Below are positions 54,502 through 62,950 of a DNA stretch of 64,000 nucleotides, piece after piece. The notes beneath the pieces were generated by a model. It was not told the DNA's origin and made no database searches. It saw only the letters and a list, made by a program, of their open reading frames with translations. The translations under genes were made by a program, and so were the position numbers. Origin of the DNA: Nakaseomyces glabratus (Eukaryota; Ascomycota; Saccharomycetes; Saccharomycetales; Saccharomycetaceae); contig NC_088958.1 in the NCBI RefSeq assembly GCF_010111755.1, forward strand, positions 992,001-1,056,000. The letters run 5' to 3'. The stretch's first letter is position 1, and every line of letters starts with the position of its first letter.

Positions 54502-54999
54502 CTAATTGAGCAAATGATCCGAAATAGTATGATATTCCCATTTAAGCGAATTCCGGAACGGGTGTACTTCTAGGGGTCCTTCAATATTCTTACCGAGGCA
54601 TTTAGTGGAAATACTTGCGCCTGTGCAGTGAAGTGAGTCGCGGGTGCCCGAGAGGTCAAGGGTCAACAGTCGTACCTTCACAACCTGGCCATAGAGATTA
54701 AATTGACTGCGCATTCGAACTGTAGGGAAAAGATATCCCGCAAGTGCATTTGAATATAGAAGATATTGAAAAAGGATACACCCTTTGGGATTTACCTGAA
54801 ACATTAAACTATCCAACTATCTTGCTAAATCAGCTTTTACTATCACTTTGTGATTCCCAAAGGTTTCTATGAACAACACTTGACTAGTTTTTGTTCCAAG
54901 CCCATGCACCCCCAAGAGGTAGGTTACTACTTTCATCCCTGAAATGACTTCTTCCATTCTTTCCTTTTGATGAAACTTCGCTGAGTCAACTCCAAACAT
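54502..54999 (-). pseudogene. Possible gene relic: long frame with one internal stop
   Basis: From the ATG at 54999 one minus-strand frame runs about 60 codons to a TAG (54817-54819), then continues open in the same frame for about another 104 codons. Residue composition is mixed and protein-like (for example KERMEEVISGMKVVTYLLGVHG and QFNLYGQVVKVRLLTLDL), unlike the Phe/Ile/Asn-rich frames of the desert. I do not recognise a family. It may be a decayed gene or chance. Confidence 0.2.
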
Positions 55000-55456
55000 T
55001 TACTTCTCCTTCTTGGAAAGTGTAGAAAATTTTTTAACAGTGAAAATAAACCCTTTAACACACAATGGAAAACCAAGATTTACCACAACCCCTTGTCACC
55101 CACAGAATATGCTTCCGGTAATCTTTGCGCGAGGAAAATCGAAAATCGGGAAAATCTATACGCAGTTTCACTGCTTTTCTTCTTACAGAAATATGAACCC
55201 CCTTTTGTTTCCCGGAAGGACATTTCCTATTAAGCTACTGTTCAATTTTCCCATTTCATCCCACGTATTTCTCCCCCACAGAAACTGAGGCACATAATAA
55301 TGTTTCGTTGACTTTTTTTGTGCGCCCCTCTAATTGGCTAGTCTATAAAAATTTTTCATCCCACGCCACTTTTGTGTACACACGAATCTTGCAGCTCACA
55401 AAACCATAACCACTAGTTGCTAACATATCTCGTAGCACTTCATATTACTAATTGTA

Positions 55457-55603
55457 ATGTCCCAACCAGAGAGACTAGTAATACTGAAATTTGCATCCGA
55501 TCATCCTAAAAAGCTTCACTGTGCCCAAGAGTACGCGATGCACCCAAAGACGGAATCTCACCTTTTCTTCGTACCTTCCTTAGTCATAGTTTGTATATGT
55601 TAA
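55457..55603 (+). other. Small ORF of 48 codons upstream of the adhesin
   Basis: An ATG-started frame beginning MSQPERLVILKFASDHPKK, preceded about 110 bp upstream by TATAAAAA near 55344. No family is recognised. It might be a gene fragment left by rearrangement, or an upstream leader frame if adhesin transcription starts early. Coding status is unproven. Confidence 0.2.
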
Positions 55604-56167
55604 AGCTATATCATCCGCGAGACTTTCATCTATTACTAAACAAGACGAGGCATCAGTTTTCTTTATTGTTGCCCTACTCATACTGGAATATTCTACTGAC
55701 CAAAACAGGCATGGAAACGATTCCGTGGTTACCGTTATTGTATGGGATACTTAGTAATACCAACTAATTCAAACTGATGGTAGAATTTCGTTTTATTGAA
55801 AATCTTGTTTCGGTTGCACTTCCCAGAATGGAACTAGGAGAAAGATTACCACAAGATAATTAACCCCATAATGGACAACAATTTCTGTCCTAACTCTAAT
55901 CAATAAAATGTCGGTGCATCCCAAAGTAAAACATCGAGACAACTTTTGTTTTCCGGTCAGTCATTTTAATAATTCCTCGTTATATATATGATATGTAAAC
56001 CTCCATCGAAAATCACTCCACTTTTTTTTATCTTGTATATCCATTTGACCTGTTGTTGTATTACGTGACAAAAGACAGATAAAGGAATTCTAAATATCCA
56101 TCTACAAGACCATTCAATACGAAAAATTGATAGGTTTGTAAACTCATTCTACTAATTACATTATCTC

Positions 56168-59100
56168 ATGAGATTTAAAAGTATATTTTCAAGTGCTGCA
56201 TTAATATCTTGCTGGGCTTTTGGAGTCGCCAAGTTATATCAGAACCAAGAAATAATCATAGACAGTGCTACGCTTGGGTCACAGATCTTTGAAGATGACG
56301 AACTAATGCAACTCTTAAATGCTAAAGTGACGCTTAACAACTTTACAGATATTCGGCTCCCCCAAGGTATTTCTCTAAATAGTCGTTCTGTTCTAAAGAT
56401 CAATGCTCCTCCAGGTCATGGAAAACCATATTCGTTGGTTATCAATGGTCAGGTAACAATAGGTAAAGATTCAAAATTTATATTTGATGGTAGCTCTTTA
56501 GAATATGAAAGTCAGTCGGCAGCATCCAGTAATTTTAAATTCGATATCAACACTGGTAGCAAAGGGGTGTTTATTTTCACTTACTGTACCATGACTATTA
56601 AGTTACCTAAACTTTCGGAGGGCCTAATTGATTCCGATTCGGTTGCTGCTATTCATATCGGAGGTACATTTGAGGCCCCTAATATAAACTCCCCATTATC
56701 CATATTAGGTACACTCGAGGTATTGACAAGTGAAACCACGGTAGATGGCTCTTTTGATGATAAGCTGTGGAGAGTAGATCTCGGTCCGGATCAAATTGTT
56801 GAAGATGGTGAGGGCTATCGGTACATTTTAACTGGTAATATACACTGTCAAGCTTATGTCAGTGTTTATGCCGATATTTTCAAAGCTACTAAAACAGTGC
56901 TTCACGCTTTAGGATACAGAGGTTATACAGTTGTTTCTCCAATGACCATTGATCTAAGCGAAGGTCCTGTATTCTCTGGTGGACTTTATCTCTACTATAT
57001 CGTTCTGCCAGAAGGTCAGGATGGTTTAACATTTCTTAATTTCGCTGTTCACGAGGACAAAGGAATACCAGCTCCAACACTAGGGTTTATGTTTTTATAC
57101 AGCGGCGATCAGACGGATGTAGTAGCTACAGCGAACCAGAATATTATTAATGTCATGAATCTCAATTCTAAAAAGTCGATATCTGTAATAGGTGACCACA
57201 ACTATAATATCACTACTAAATACTCCGATGGCAAAAGTATACAACAGCAGGGATATTCTGGAGTACAGTCCTATCCCAATGAATTGATAGTCTACCTCTA
57301 CGCCCCACCATCTGAAGAACCGGATTACACGACGACGATCGACAAGGGCAACGGCGAGTTCGAGACCGATGTTGTTTCGCACATCACCACCAAGGACTCC
57401 GACGGCAAGCCTACCACGATTGTGACCACGATTCCATGGAAGCCAAGCGAAGAAGCTGACTACACCACGACGATCGACAAGGGCAACGGCGAGTTCGAGA
57501 CCGATGTTGTTTCGCACATCACCACCAAGGACTCCGACGGCAAGCCTACCACGATTGTGACCACGATTCCATGGAAGCCAAGCGAAGAAGCTGACTACAC
57601 CACGACGATCGACAAGGGCAACGGCGAGTTCGAGACCGATGTTGTTTCGCACATCACGACCAAGGACTCTGACGGCAAGCCTACCACCATCGTCACCACC
57701 ATCCCATTGAAGCCAAGTGATGCCGGCGAGGCCGACTACACCACCACCATTACTTCCGACGGTCACACCATCACAGAAGTAGTCTCCCACATCACCACCA
57801 CTGATTCAGACGGTAACACTGTTACATACACCACCATGATGGCCTCCTTCGATCAGGTAGGCGACGGCGTGTACACGTCTGCTCCACCTTACTCACAGCC
57901 ACCAGTTGTGACAACCACTGTGACGGAGGACGACGGTAGTAGCAAGACGGTTGTGATCTCTTACTCGCCTTCTGAGGGCGAGGATGGGGTCACCCGTACA
58001 GGTACCACCACTATCTCCACCATCACTCCGAGCGGCGAGGCCGACTACACCACGACGATCGACAAGGGCAACGGTGACTTCGAGACAGACCTCGTCTCCC
58101 ACATCACCACCAAGGACTCCAACGGCAACCCTACCACCATCGTCACCACCATCCCATTGAAGCCAAGTGATGCCGGCGAGGCCGACTACACCACCACCAT
58201 TACTTCCGACGGTCACACCATCACAGAAGTAGTCTCCCACATCACCACCACTGATTCAGACGGTAACACTGTTACATACACCACCACGATGGCCTCCTTC
58301 GATCAGGTAGGCGACGGCGTGTACACGTCTGCTCCACCTTACTCACAGCCACCAGTTGTGACAACCACTGTGACGGAGGACGACGGTAGTAGCAAGACGG
58401 TTGTGATCTCTTACTCGCCTTCTGAGGGCGAGGATGGGGTCACCCGTACAGGTACCACCACTATCTCCACCATCACTCCGAGCGGCGAGGCCGACTACAC
58501 CACGACGATCGACAAGGGCAACGGTGACTTCGAGACAGACCTCGTCTCCCACATCACGACCAAGGACTCTGACGGCAAGCCTACCACCATCGTCACCACC
58601 ATCCCATTGAAGCCAAGTGATGCCGGCGAGGCCGACTACACCACCACCATTACTTCCGACGGTCACACCATCACAGAAGTAGTCTCCCACATCACCACCA
58701 CTGATTCAGACGGTAACACTGTTACATACACCACCATGATGGCCTCCTTCGATCAGGTAGGCGACGGCGTGTACACGTCTGCTCCACCTTACTCACAGCC
58801 ACCAGTTGTGACAACCACTGTGACGGAGGACGACGGTAGTAGCAAGACGGTTGTGATCTCTTACTCGCCTTCTGAGGGCGAGGATGGGGTCACCCGTACA
58901 GGTACCACCACTATCTCCACCATCACTCCGAGCGGCGAGGCCGACTACACCACGACGATCGACAAGGGCAACGGTGACTTCGAGACAGACCTCGTCTCCC
59001 ACATCACCACCAAGGACTCCAACGGCAACCCTACCACCATCGTCACCACCATCCCATTGAAGCCAAGTGATGCCGGCGAGGCCGACTACACCACCACCAT

Positions 59101-61048
59101 TACTTCCGACGGTCACACCATCACAGAAGTAGTCTCCCACATCACCACCACTGATTCAGACGGTAACACTGTTACATACACCACCACGATGGCCTCCTTC
59201 GATCAGGTAGGCGACGGCGTGTACACGTCTGCTCCACCTTACTCACAGCCACCAGTTGTGACAACCACTGTGACGGAGGACGACGGTAGTAGCAAGACGG
59301 TTGTGATCTCTTACTCGCCTTCTGAGGGCGAGGATGGGGTCACCCGTACAGGTACCACCACTATCTCCACCATCACTCCGAGCGGCGAGGCCGACTACAC
59401 CACGACGATCGACAAGGGCAACGGTGACTTCGAGACAGACCTCGTCTCCCACATCACCACCAAGGACTCCAACGGCAACCCTACCACCATCGTCACCACC
59501 ATCCCATTGAAGCCAAGTGATGCCGGCGAGGCCGACTACACCACCACCATTACTTCCGACGGTCACACCATCACAGAAGTAGTCTCCCACATCACCACCA
59601 CTGATTCAGACGGTAACACTGTTACATACACCACCACGATGGCCTCCTTCGATCAGGTAGGCGACGGCGTGTACACGTCTGCTCCACCTTACTCACAGCC
59701 ACCAGTTGTGACAACCACTGTGACGGAGGACGACGGTAGTAGCAAGACGGTTGTGATCTCTTACTCGCCTTCTGAGGGCGAGGATGGGGTCACCCGTACA
59801 GGTACCACCACTATCTCCACCATCACTCCGAGCGGCGAGGCCGACTACACCACGACGATCGACAAGGGCAACGGTGACTTCGAGACAGACCTTGTTTCGC
59901 ACATCACCACCACGGACTCTGACGGCAAGCCTACCACGATCATAACAACTGTGACTTTAATAGAAGAACCAGATTACACATCTGTGTTTGTTTCTGATGG
60001 TCACACGATTACAGCTGTTGTATCTCATGTTACAACGACCAATGATATCGGTCAGACGGTCACCACTACTGTGACCGTTATGTCATATGATCAAGTAGGT
60101 GAGGGTGTATACACTTCTGCTCCTGCTTACTCTCAGCCTCCAGTCACTACGACAACTGTGAGTGCAAATACTGCTACAGCCACTGTTGTAATTTCGTACT
60201 TCCCATCTATTGGCGATGATGGAGTCACCGGGACAGGTACAACAACCGTCTCCACGGTATCTGTCGGAGGTGAAGTCGACTACACTACAACAGTCGACAG
60301 GGGCAATGGCAGTACCGAAACTGATGTCATTTCGCATATCACCACTACCGACTCCAATGGTAATCCTACAACAATAACCACCACGATCACCAATGCACCC
60401 CCACCTTTGAATTCTAAAGCAAATATTGGGTCTGATTACACCAGCACTGTGGTTTCTAACGGTCACACAATAGTTTCTACAGTGACCCAAACCGTAGGTG
60501 GCCAGAGTCATGGAAACACTGTTTCAAGTGCAGCACCAGTCACCACTGTATCCGGTGCTAGTTTTAATGCTCCTGAAACAGCAGGTGTAGGTGGTATTGT
60601 CAATTCTCAGAATTCTCAGTCACAATATGTGGCTGACCAAGGGTCTGGCAACGAAAAGCCAACACAAGCTCCTGGCACAGCCGGTGGTAGTGGCTCTGGG
60701 TCAGTTCACCAATCGGCAGGCAATATTGTACCATCTGGATCTCCATCTGTTCAGAGTCCAATGAACACTGCATCTCCAGTCAATGGTATTCATAGTAGCC
60801 AAACACCACACTCTGTACCTTCACAAGCCCAACAACAAGGACAAGGACAAGCACAAGCACCATCATCACGTCAACAGGCTGCCACGACTGTTCTATCACC
60901 ATCTGGTTCCTCTGTTAACAACATCGGCAGTGGATTCAACAGCACGCAAACAGCTTCTGTCCTACAGGGTAAGGGTGCTTCGATTAAAGTCACTTCAATT
61001 AGTATTTTATTCTCCATTATTACAGTAATAGTTGTCGGTATGATCTAA
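56168..61048 (+). CDS. GPI-anchored adhesin-like cell wall protein with tandem repeats
   Basis: A 1626-residue protein with the full layout of a fungal wall adhesin. Residues 1-21 are a signal peptide (hydrophobic core IFSSAALISCWAFGVA). Residues about 22-380 are beta-rich and resemble the hyphally-regulated cell wall protein N-terminal domain of Awp1/Awp3-type adhesins (for example SLVINGQVTIGKDSKFIFDGSS, and IHIGGTFEAPN), a beta-helix fold; ligand unknown. Residues 383-517 are three 45-residue repeats, about 521-1266 are five 150-residue repeats, then one diverged and one partial copy. The tail (about 1410-1600) is Ser/Thr/Gln-rich, and the protein ends in a hydrophobic GPI-attachment signal (SILFSIITVIVVGMI) with likely omega residues just upstream in GKGAS. 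In the wall it would be linked to beta-1,6-glucan and mediate adhesion; that role is inferred. GC content and codon choice rise sharply inside the repeats. Confidence 0.9.
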   Translation: MRFKSIFSSAALISCWAFGVAKLYQNQEIIIDSATLGSQIFEDDELMQLLNAKVTLNNFTDIRLPQGISLNSRSVLKINAPPGHGKPYSLVINGQVTIGKDSKFIFDGSSLEYESQSAASSNFKFDINTGSKGVFIFTYCTMTIKLPKLSEGLIDSDSVAAIHIGGTFEAPNINSPLSILGTLEVLTSETTVDGSFDDKLWRVDLGPDQIVEDGEGYRYILTGNIHCQAYVSVYADIFKATKTVLHALGYRGYTVVSPMTIDLSEGPVFSGGLYLYYIVLPEGQDGLTFLNFAVHEDKGIPAPTLGFMFLYSGDQTDVVATANQNIINVMNLNSKKSISVIGDHNYNITTKYSDGKSIQQQGYSGVQSYPNELIVYLYAPPSEEPDYTTTIDKGNGEFETDVVSHITTKDSDGKPTTIVTTIPWKPSEEADYTTTIDKGNGEFETDVVSHITTKDSDGKPTTIVTTIPWKPSEEADYTTTIDKGNGEFETDVVSHITTKDSDGKPTTIVTTIPLKPSDAGEADYTTTITSDGHTITEVVSHITTTDSDGNTVTYTTMMASFDQVGDGVYTSAPPYSQPPVVTTTVTEDDGSSKTVVISYSPSEGEDGVTRTGTTTISTITPSGEADYTTTIDKGNGDFETDLVSHITTKDSNGNPTTIVTTIPLKPSDAGEADYTTTITSDGHTITEVVSHITTTDSDGNTVTYTTTMASFDQVGDGVYTSAPPYSQPPVVTTTVTEDDGSSKTVVISYSPSEGEDGVTRTGTTTISTITPSGEADYTTTIDKGNGDFETDLVSHITTKDSDGKPTTIVTTIPLKPSDAGEADYTTTITSDGHTITEVVSHITTTDSDGNTVTYTTMMASFDQVGDGVYTSAPPYSQPPVVTTTVTEDDGSSKTVVISYSPSEGEDGVTRTGTTTISTITPSGEADYTTTIDKGNGDFETDLVSHITTKDSNGNPTTIVTTIPLKPSDAGEADYTTTITSDGHTITEVVSHITTTDSDGNTVTYTTTMASFDQVGDGVYTSAPPYSQPPVVTTTVTEDDGSSKTVVISYSPSEGEDGVTRTGTTTISTITPSGEADYTTTIDKGNGDFETDLVSHITTKDSNGNPTTIVTTIPLKPSDAGEADYTTTITSDGHTITEVVSHITTTDSDGNTVTYTTTMASFDQVGDGVYTSAPPYSQPPVVTTTVTEDDGSSKTVVISYSPSEGEDGVTRTGTTTISTITPSGEADYTTTIDKGNGDFETDLVSHITTTDSDGKPTTIITTVTLIEEPDYTSVFVSDGHTITAVVSHVTTTNDIGQTVTTTVTVMSYDQVGEGVYTSAPAYSQPPVTTTTVSANTATATVVISYFPSIGDDGVTGTGTTTVSTVSVGGEVDYTTTVDRGNGSTETDVISHITTTDSNGNPTTITTTITNAPPPLNSKANIGSDYTSTVVSNGHTIVSTVTQTVGGQSHGNTVSSAAPVTTVSGASFNAPETAGVGGIVNSQNSQSQYVADQGSGNEKPTQAPGTAGGSGSGSVHQSAGNIVPSGSPSVQSPMNTASPVNGIHSSQTPHSVPSQAQQQGQGQAQAPSSRQQAATTVLSPSGSSVNNIGSGFNSTQTASVLQGKGASIKVTSISILFSIITVIVVGMI
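57314..57718 (+). repeat. Three tandem 135-bp repeats in the adhesin
   Basis: Units begin at 57314, 57449 and 57584, each encoding 45 residues that start E-E-[PA]-D-Y-TTTIDKGNGEFETDVV and end in IP[WL]KPS. Copies one and two are almost identical in DNA. The second half of copy three changes codons (cacgac, gactct, accaccatcgtc) to those of the following 450-bp array, which suggests a recombination junction. Confidence 0.9.
57728..59965 (+). repeat. Five tandem 450-bp repeats in the adhesin
   Basis: Units begin at 57728, 58178, 58628, 59078 and 59528, each encoding 150 residues from E-A-D-Y-TTTITSDGHTITEVV to KPSDAG; the last is 12 bases short at its junction. Copies differ at only a few sites: TTMM or TTTM (ATG/ACG), and SDGK or SNGN. 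Each unit itself holds a relative of the 135-bp unit (DYTTTIDKGNGDFETDL). A sixth copy (from 59966) is diverged in DNA but clear in protein, and a partial seventh follows. Confidence 0.95.
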
Positions 61049-61507
61049 AGTGTATTTGTTCTGTGAATGCCCAACATGTACAGTAATACAAACGTTCGTC
61101 CAGCCATGATTTTTAGATAGGCTGTTTCTTTCAATATGAACATTGATAATAAAAGACTGATTATAGTCCAACAAAAAACAAAAAAAACTGAAAAAACACT
61201 AAAGTAAAAAAAAAAACTGAAGCTCCCCGTTTATATTTATTGTTCGTAATTTGGGGCTATTATTTTTGTTCCACGTAATGTTTTCTATATCTCATATTAA
61301 TAATGTGAGCAGTATTATTCTGAAGAGTTTTTGTATATATTATTTATTATTAGTTAACAATTTAAGTACTTTTCTCTTCCAAAAAATTTTATGTTGTTTT
61401 ATGTCTTTATTATTGTATTGTGTGCGTCTTCCTGTTGTCGATGTTTCTTATAATATCTTGGCTAACCATGGATTTGAACCTGTGGTCTGAAATTGAACTT
61501 CAAATGC
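61049..61507. other. Adhesin 3' region
   Basis: AT-rich, with several A runs (about 61170-61215) that may serve 3'-end formation. A plus-strand frame at 61251-61490 is Phe/Leu/Ser-rich and not convincing. GGATTTGAACC at about 61469-61479 equals a reversed tRNA B-box, but flanking stems do not pair, so no tRNA is called. Confidence 0.35.
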
Positions 61508-61640
61508 TGCGAAAAACGCGAGATGTGATAATGCACGGTAGTAGTCATCTGATAAGTTAAGTTACCCTGTTCAACAATCTGCTTTAGTTGTTTGACGAAA
61601 AATATCGTGACCAATCGAAGTTACCCAGCCCCCATTTCTG
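61508..61640 (+). repeat. Subtelomeric repeat family, copy A
   Basis: Begins with TGCGAAAAACGCGAGA (61508-61523) and later has TTACCC (61562-61567), GTTCAAC (about 61569) and TTACCCAGCC (61621-61630), ending near GTTGAGA. The same elements in the same order recur at 62833-62950. TTACCC is a Reb1 core. Confidence 0.6.
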
Positions 61641-61680
61641 TTGAGATAAACTCAAAACTACTTATTATTCTAAACGAAGA

Positions 61681-61842
61681 TGATCATATGATCATACTGT
61701 GCCACGAATATGGCACAAGGCTGTAGCGCACCGCTCATACTGGTACAGAGATAGCCTATCAAAGACAAGATAAATAAGATAAAATATAACTAGGCTGATA
61801 ACTGACTATGATCATATTACAGGTGAAAAGAATGTTCACCTG
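61681..61842. repeat. Cluster of perfect palindromes and hairpins
   Basis: Four perfect inverted repeats lie in 162 bases: TGATCATATGATCA (61681-61694, no spacer); TGTGCCA/TGGCACA (61698-61704, 61711-61717); TATGATCATA (61807-61816); CAGGTGAA/TTCACCTG (61820-61827, 61835-61842). No coding explanation is seen. GTAGCGCACCGCTC at 61723-61736 lies between them. Confidence 0.7.
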
Positions 61843-62052
61843 AAACACTACTGATCAGAAAAGAAATCGAGTTAGGGCTTATTAGAACAACTTTGTCTAT
61901 TAAAGATAAAAGGTATAAAAGGAGTCCTTATCTCCATTAGTCTATGAAGTTAAACCTAAGTTCTAGTATCTTATTCTGTATAATGAAAAAGGATAACCAG
62001 TATAATTTTGTATAATATACCCGTTAGAGTTTTGAATTAATATCTTATCATT

Positions 62053-62178
62053 ATGTCTTCTAAGTATCACTGGACACAAGAACTAACTAATCCACAAGAT
62101 CGTTTTAGATTATATCAACAATTTCCACAACAGTACAGGATACGATATATGTTCACATGTCCTTTGTTATATCCATGA
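62053..62178 (+). other. Small ORF of 41 codons with upstream TATA box
   Basis: An ATG frame MSSKYHWTQELTNPQDRF and on to a TGA at 62176. GTATAAAAGG lies at 61913-61922, about 130 bp upstream, and TTAGGGCT at 61872-61879. TACTAAC at 62196-62202 followed by TAG at 62206-62208 resembles an intron branch site and acceptor, but no good donor is seen. No family is recognised; it may be a fragment of a lost gene or element. Confidence 0.2.
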
Positions 62179-62832
62179 ACGAGTACCGACTTTTTTACTA
62201 ACATCTAGGGAAGGTTTCCCTGGGTTGGCAATTTGGTTGAAGGGAGGTGGTGGAAGAGTTTTCTTAGAGTGCGCACTTCAGCACCCAAACATGAATTTCA
62301 AATTTTGTGATTTTACAATTGTTTAAAACAGATATGAGTGCCGGAATAGAAATAGTAAATATTAGTTACAGTACATGGTTTTACCAGTCAAAACTTATTG
62401 GTGAGTTTTTACTGATGATATTGCTTTTTATGTGCGTAATAGCTTGTATTGTAAATCCATATTTGGAGCTGTTGCGTAAACTAAACTGAAATGATTTAAA
62501 ATTTTGTTATAAATACTTGAGAGAGTATAGTGTTGGACATTATAAGATTACAGTTCTTAAATGATAAAAAAATATACACAAATTGAACACAGAAATGTAC
62601 ACTATCTACAATAAATAAACAACAAGGGTTGTTTATTCTTATTTACAAGCAACATAATCAAATATGTATCTAATATGTGCCTCATACATGCAGCTAGTCT
62701 CTTTTATTTACCATTTTCTCCTACAAAAACAGCCTTGTCTGAGAAGGTGGAATCACAGTAGCATGTCTCTGTTCTGAAATGCTATTGTTTTGACAGGGGA
62801 CCCAGCTCAGTCCTGCAAATCCAGATATCTAA
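62179..62832. other. Subtelomere-like non-coding stretch
   Basis: About 650 AT-rich bases with no credible gene. The frame at 62307-62489 is hydrophobic and unsupported. A GC-richer patch at about 62205-62290 contains GGGAAGGTTTCCC (near 62208-62220), an inverted pair. Confidence 0.35.
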
Positions 62833-62950
62833 GTTGCGAAAAACGCGAGACCTTGCGTTCTACGAGACAGTCGACAAAGCAATTTGATTTACCCAGCCTG
62901 GTTGAGAGTTGCGAAAAACGCGAGATGTTGTGTTCAACGATGCGTTGTTG
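62833..62950 (+). repeat. Subtelomeric repeat family, copies B and C in tandem
   Basis: Two units 75 bp apart, each beginning GTTGCGAAAAACGCGAGA (16-mer core at 62835-62850 and 62910-62925), followed by GTTC[TA]ACGA and, in B, TTACCCAGCC (62889-62898) and GTTGAGA. The 16-mer is identical to that of copy A at 61508. The core contains GCG-AAAAA-CGC, able to form a small stem. Confidence 0.7.

Larger units (their letters stand above)
54291..56167 (+). promoter_or_regulatory. Adhesin upstream region
   Basis: Composition becomes visibly less AT-rich at about 54.3 kb. Features seen: overlapping inverted repeats at 54393-54413, a CGG-N11-CCG zinc-cluster site at 54439-54455, a 12-mer TTTCATCCCACG at 55254-55265 and 55354-55365 (exactly 100 bp apart), TATAAAAA near 55344, and TATATATA at 55981-55988, about 180 bp upstream of the adhesin ATG. 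Subtelomeric adhesin genes commonly have long regulated promoters; which of these sites act is unknown. Confidence 0.5.

Noticed and set aside
55731..55738. TCCGTGGT as a Pdr1 drug-response element
   Set aside because: The last base departs from the consensus and the site is single, so it is not supported.
55946..55960. TTTTGTTTTCCG, similar to centromere element CDEIII
   Set aside because: The three bases after CCG do not fit, there is no AT-rich CDEII of about 80 bp beside it, and no CDEI. It lies in the adhesin promoter.
57095..57790. Long minus-strand frame (231 codons) over the adhesin repeats, and five 115-codon antisense frames with a 450-bp period
   Set aside because: They are mirror images of the tandem repeat: the same antisense frame returns in every unit because the unit length is a multiple of three. 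Compositions are Gly/Val/Arg-rich by-products of ACC/GAC codons on the other strand.
61469..61479. GGATTTGAACC, a reversed tRNA B-box
   Set aside because: The T-stem cannot pair and no A-box or acceptor stem is found at the right distance on the minus strand. At best it is a decayed tRNA.
62196..62208. TACTAAC followed by TAG as an intron 3' end for the 41-codon ORF
   Set aside because: No GTATGT-like donor lies within the frame, and the branch-to-acceptor distance of seven bases is too short.
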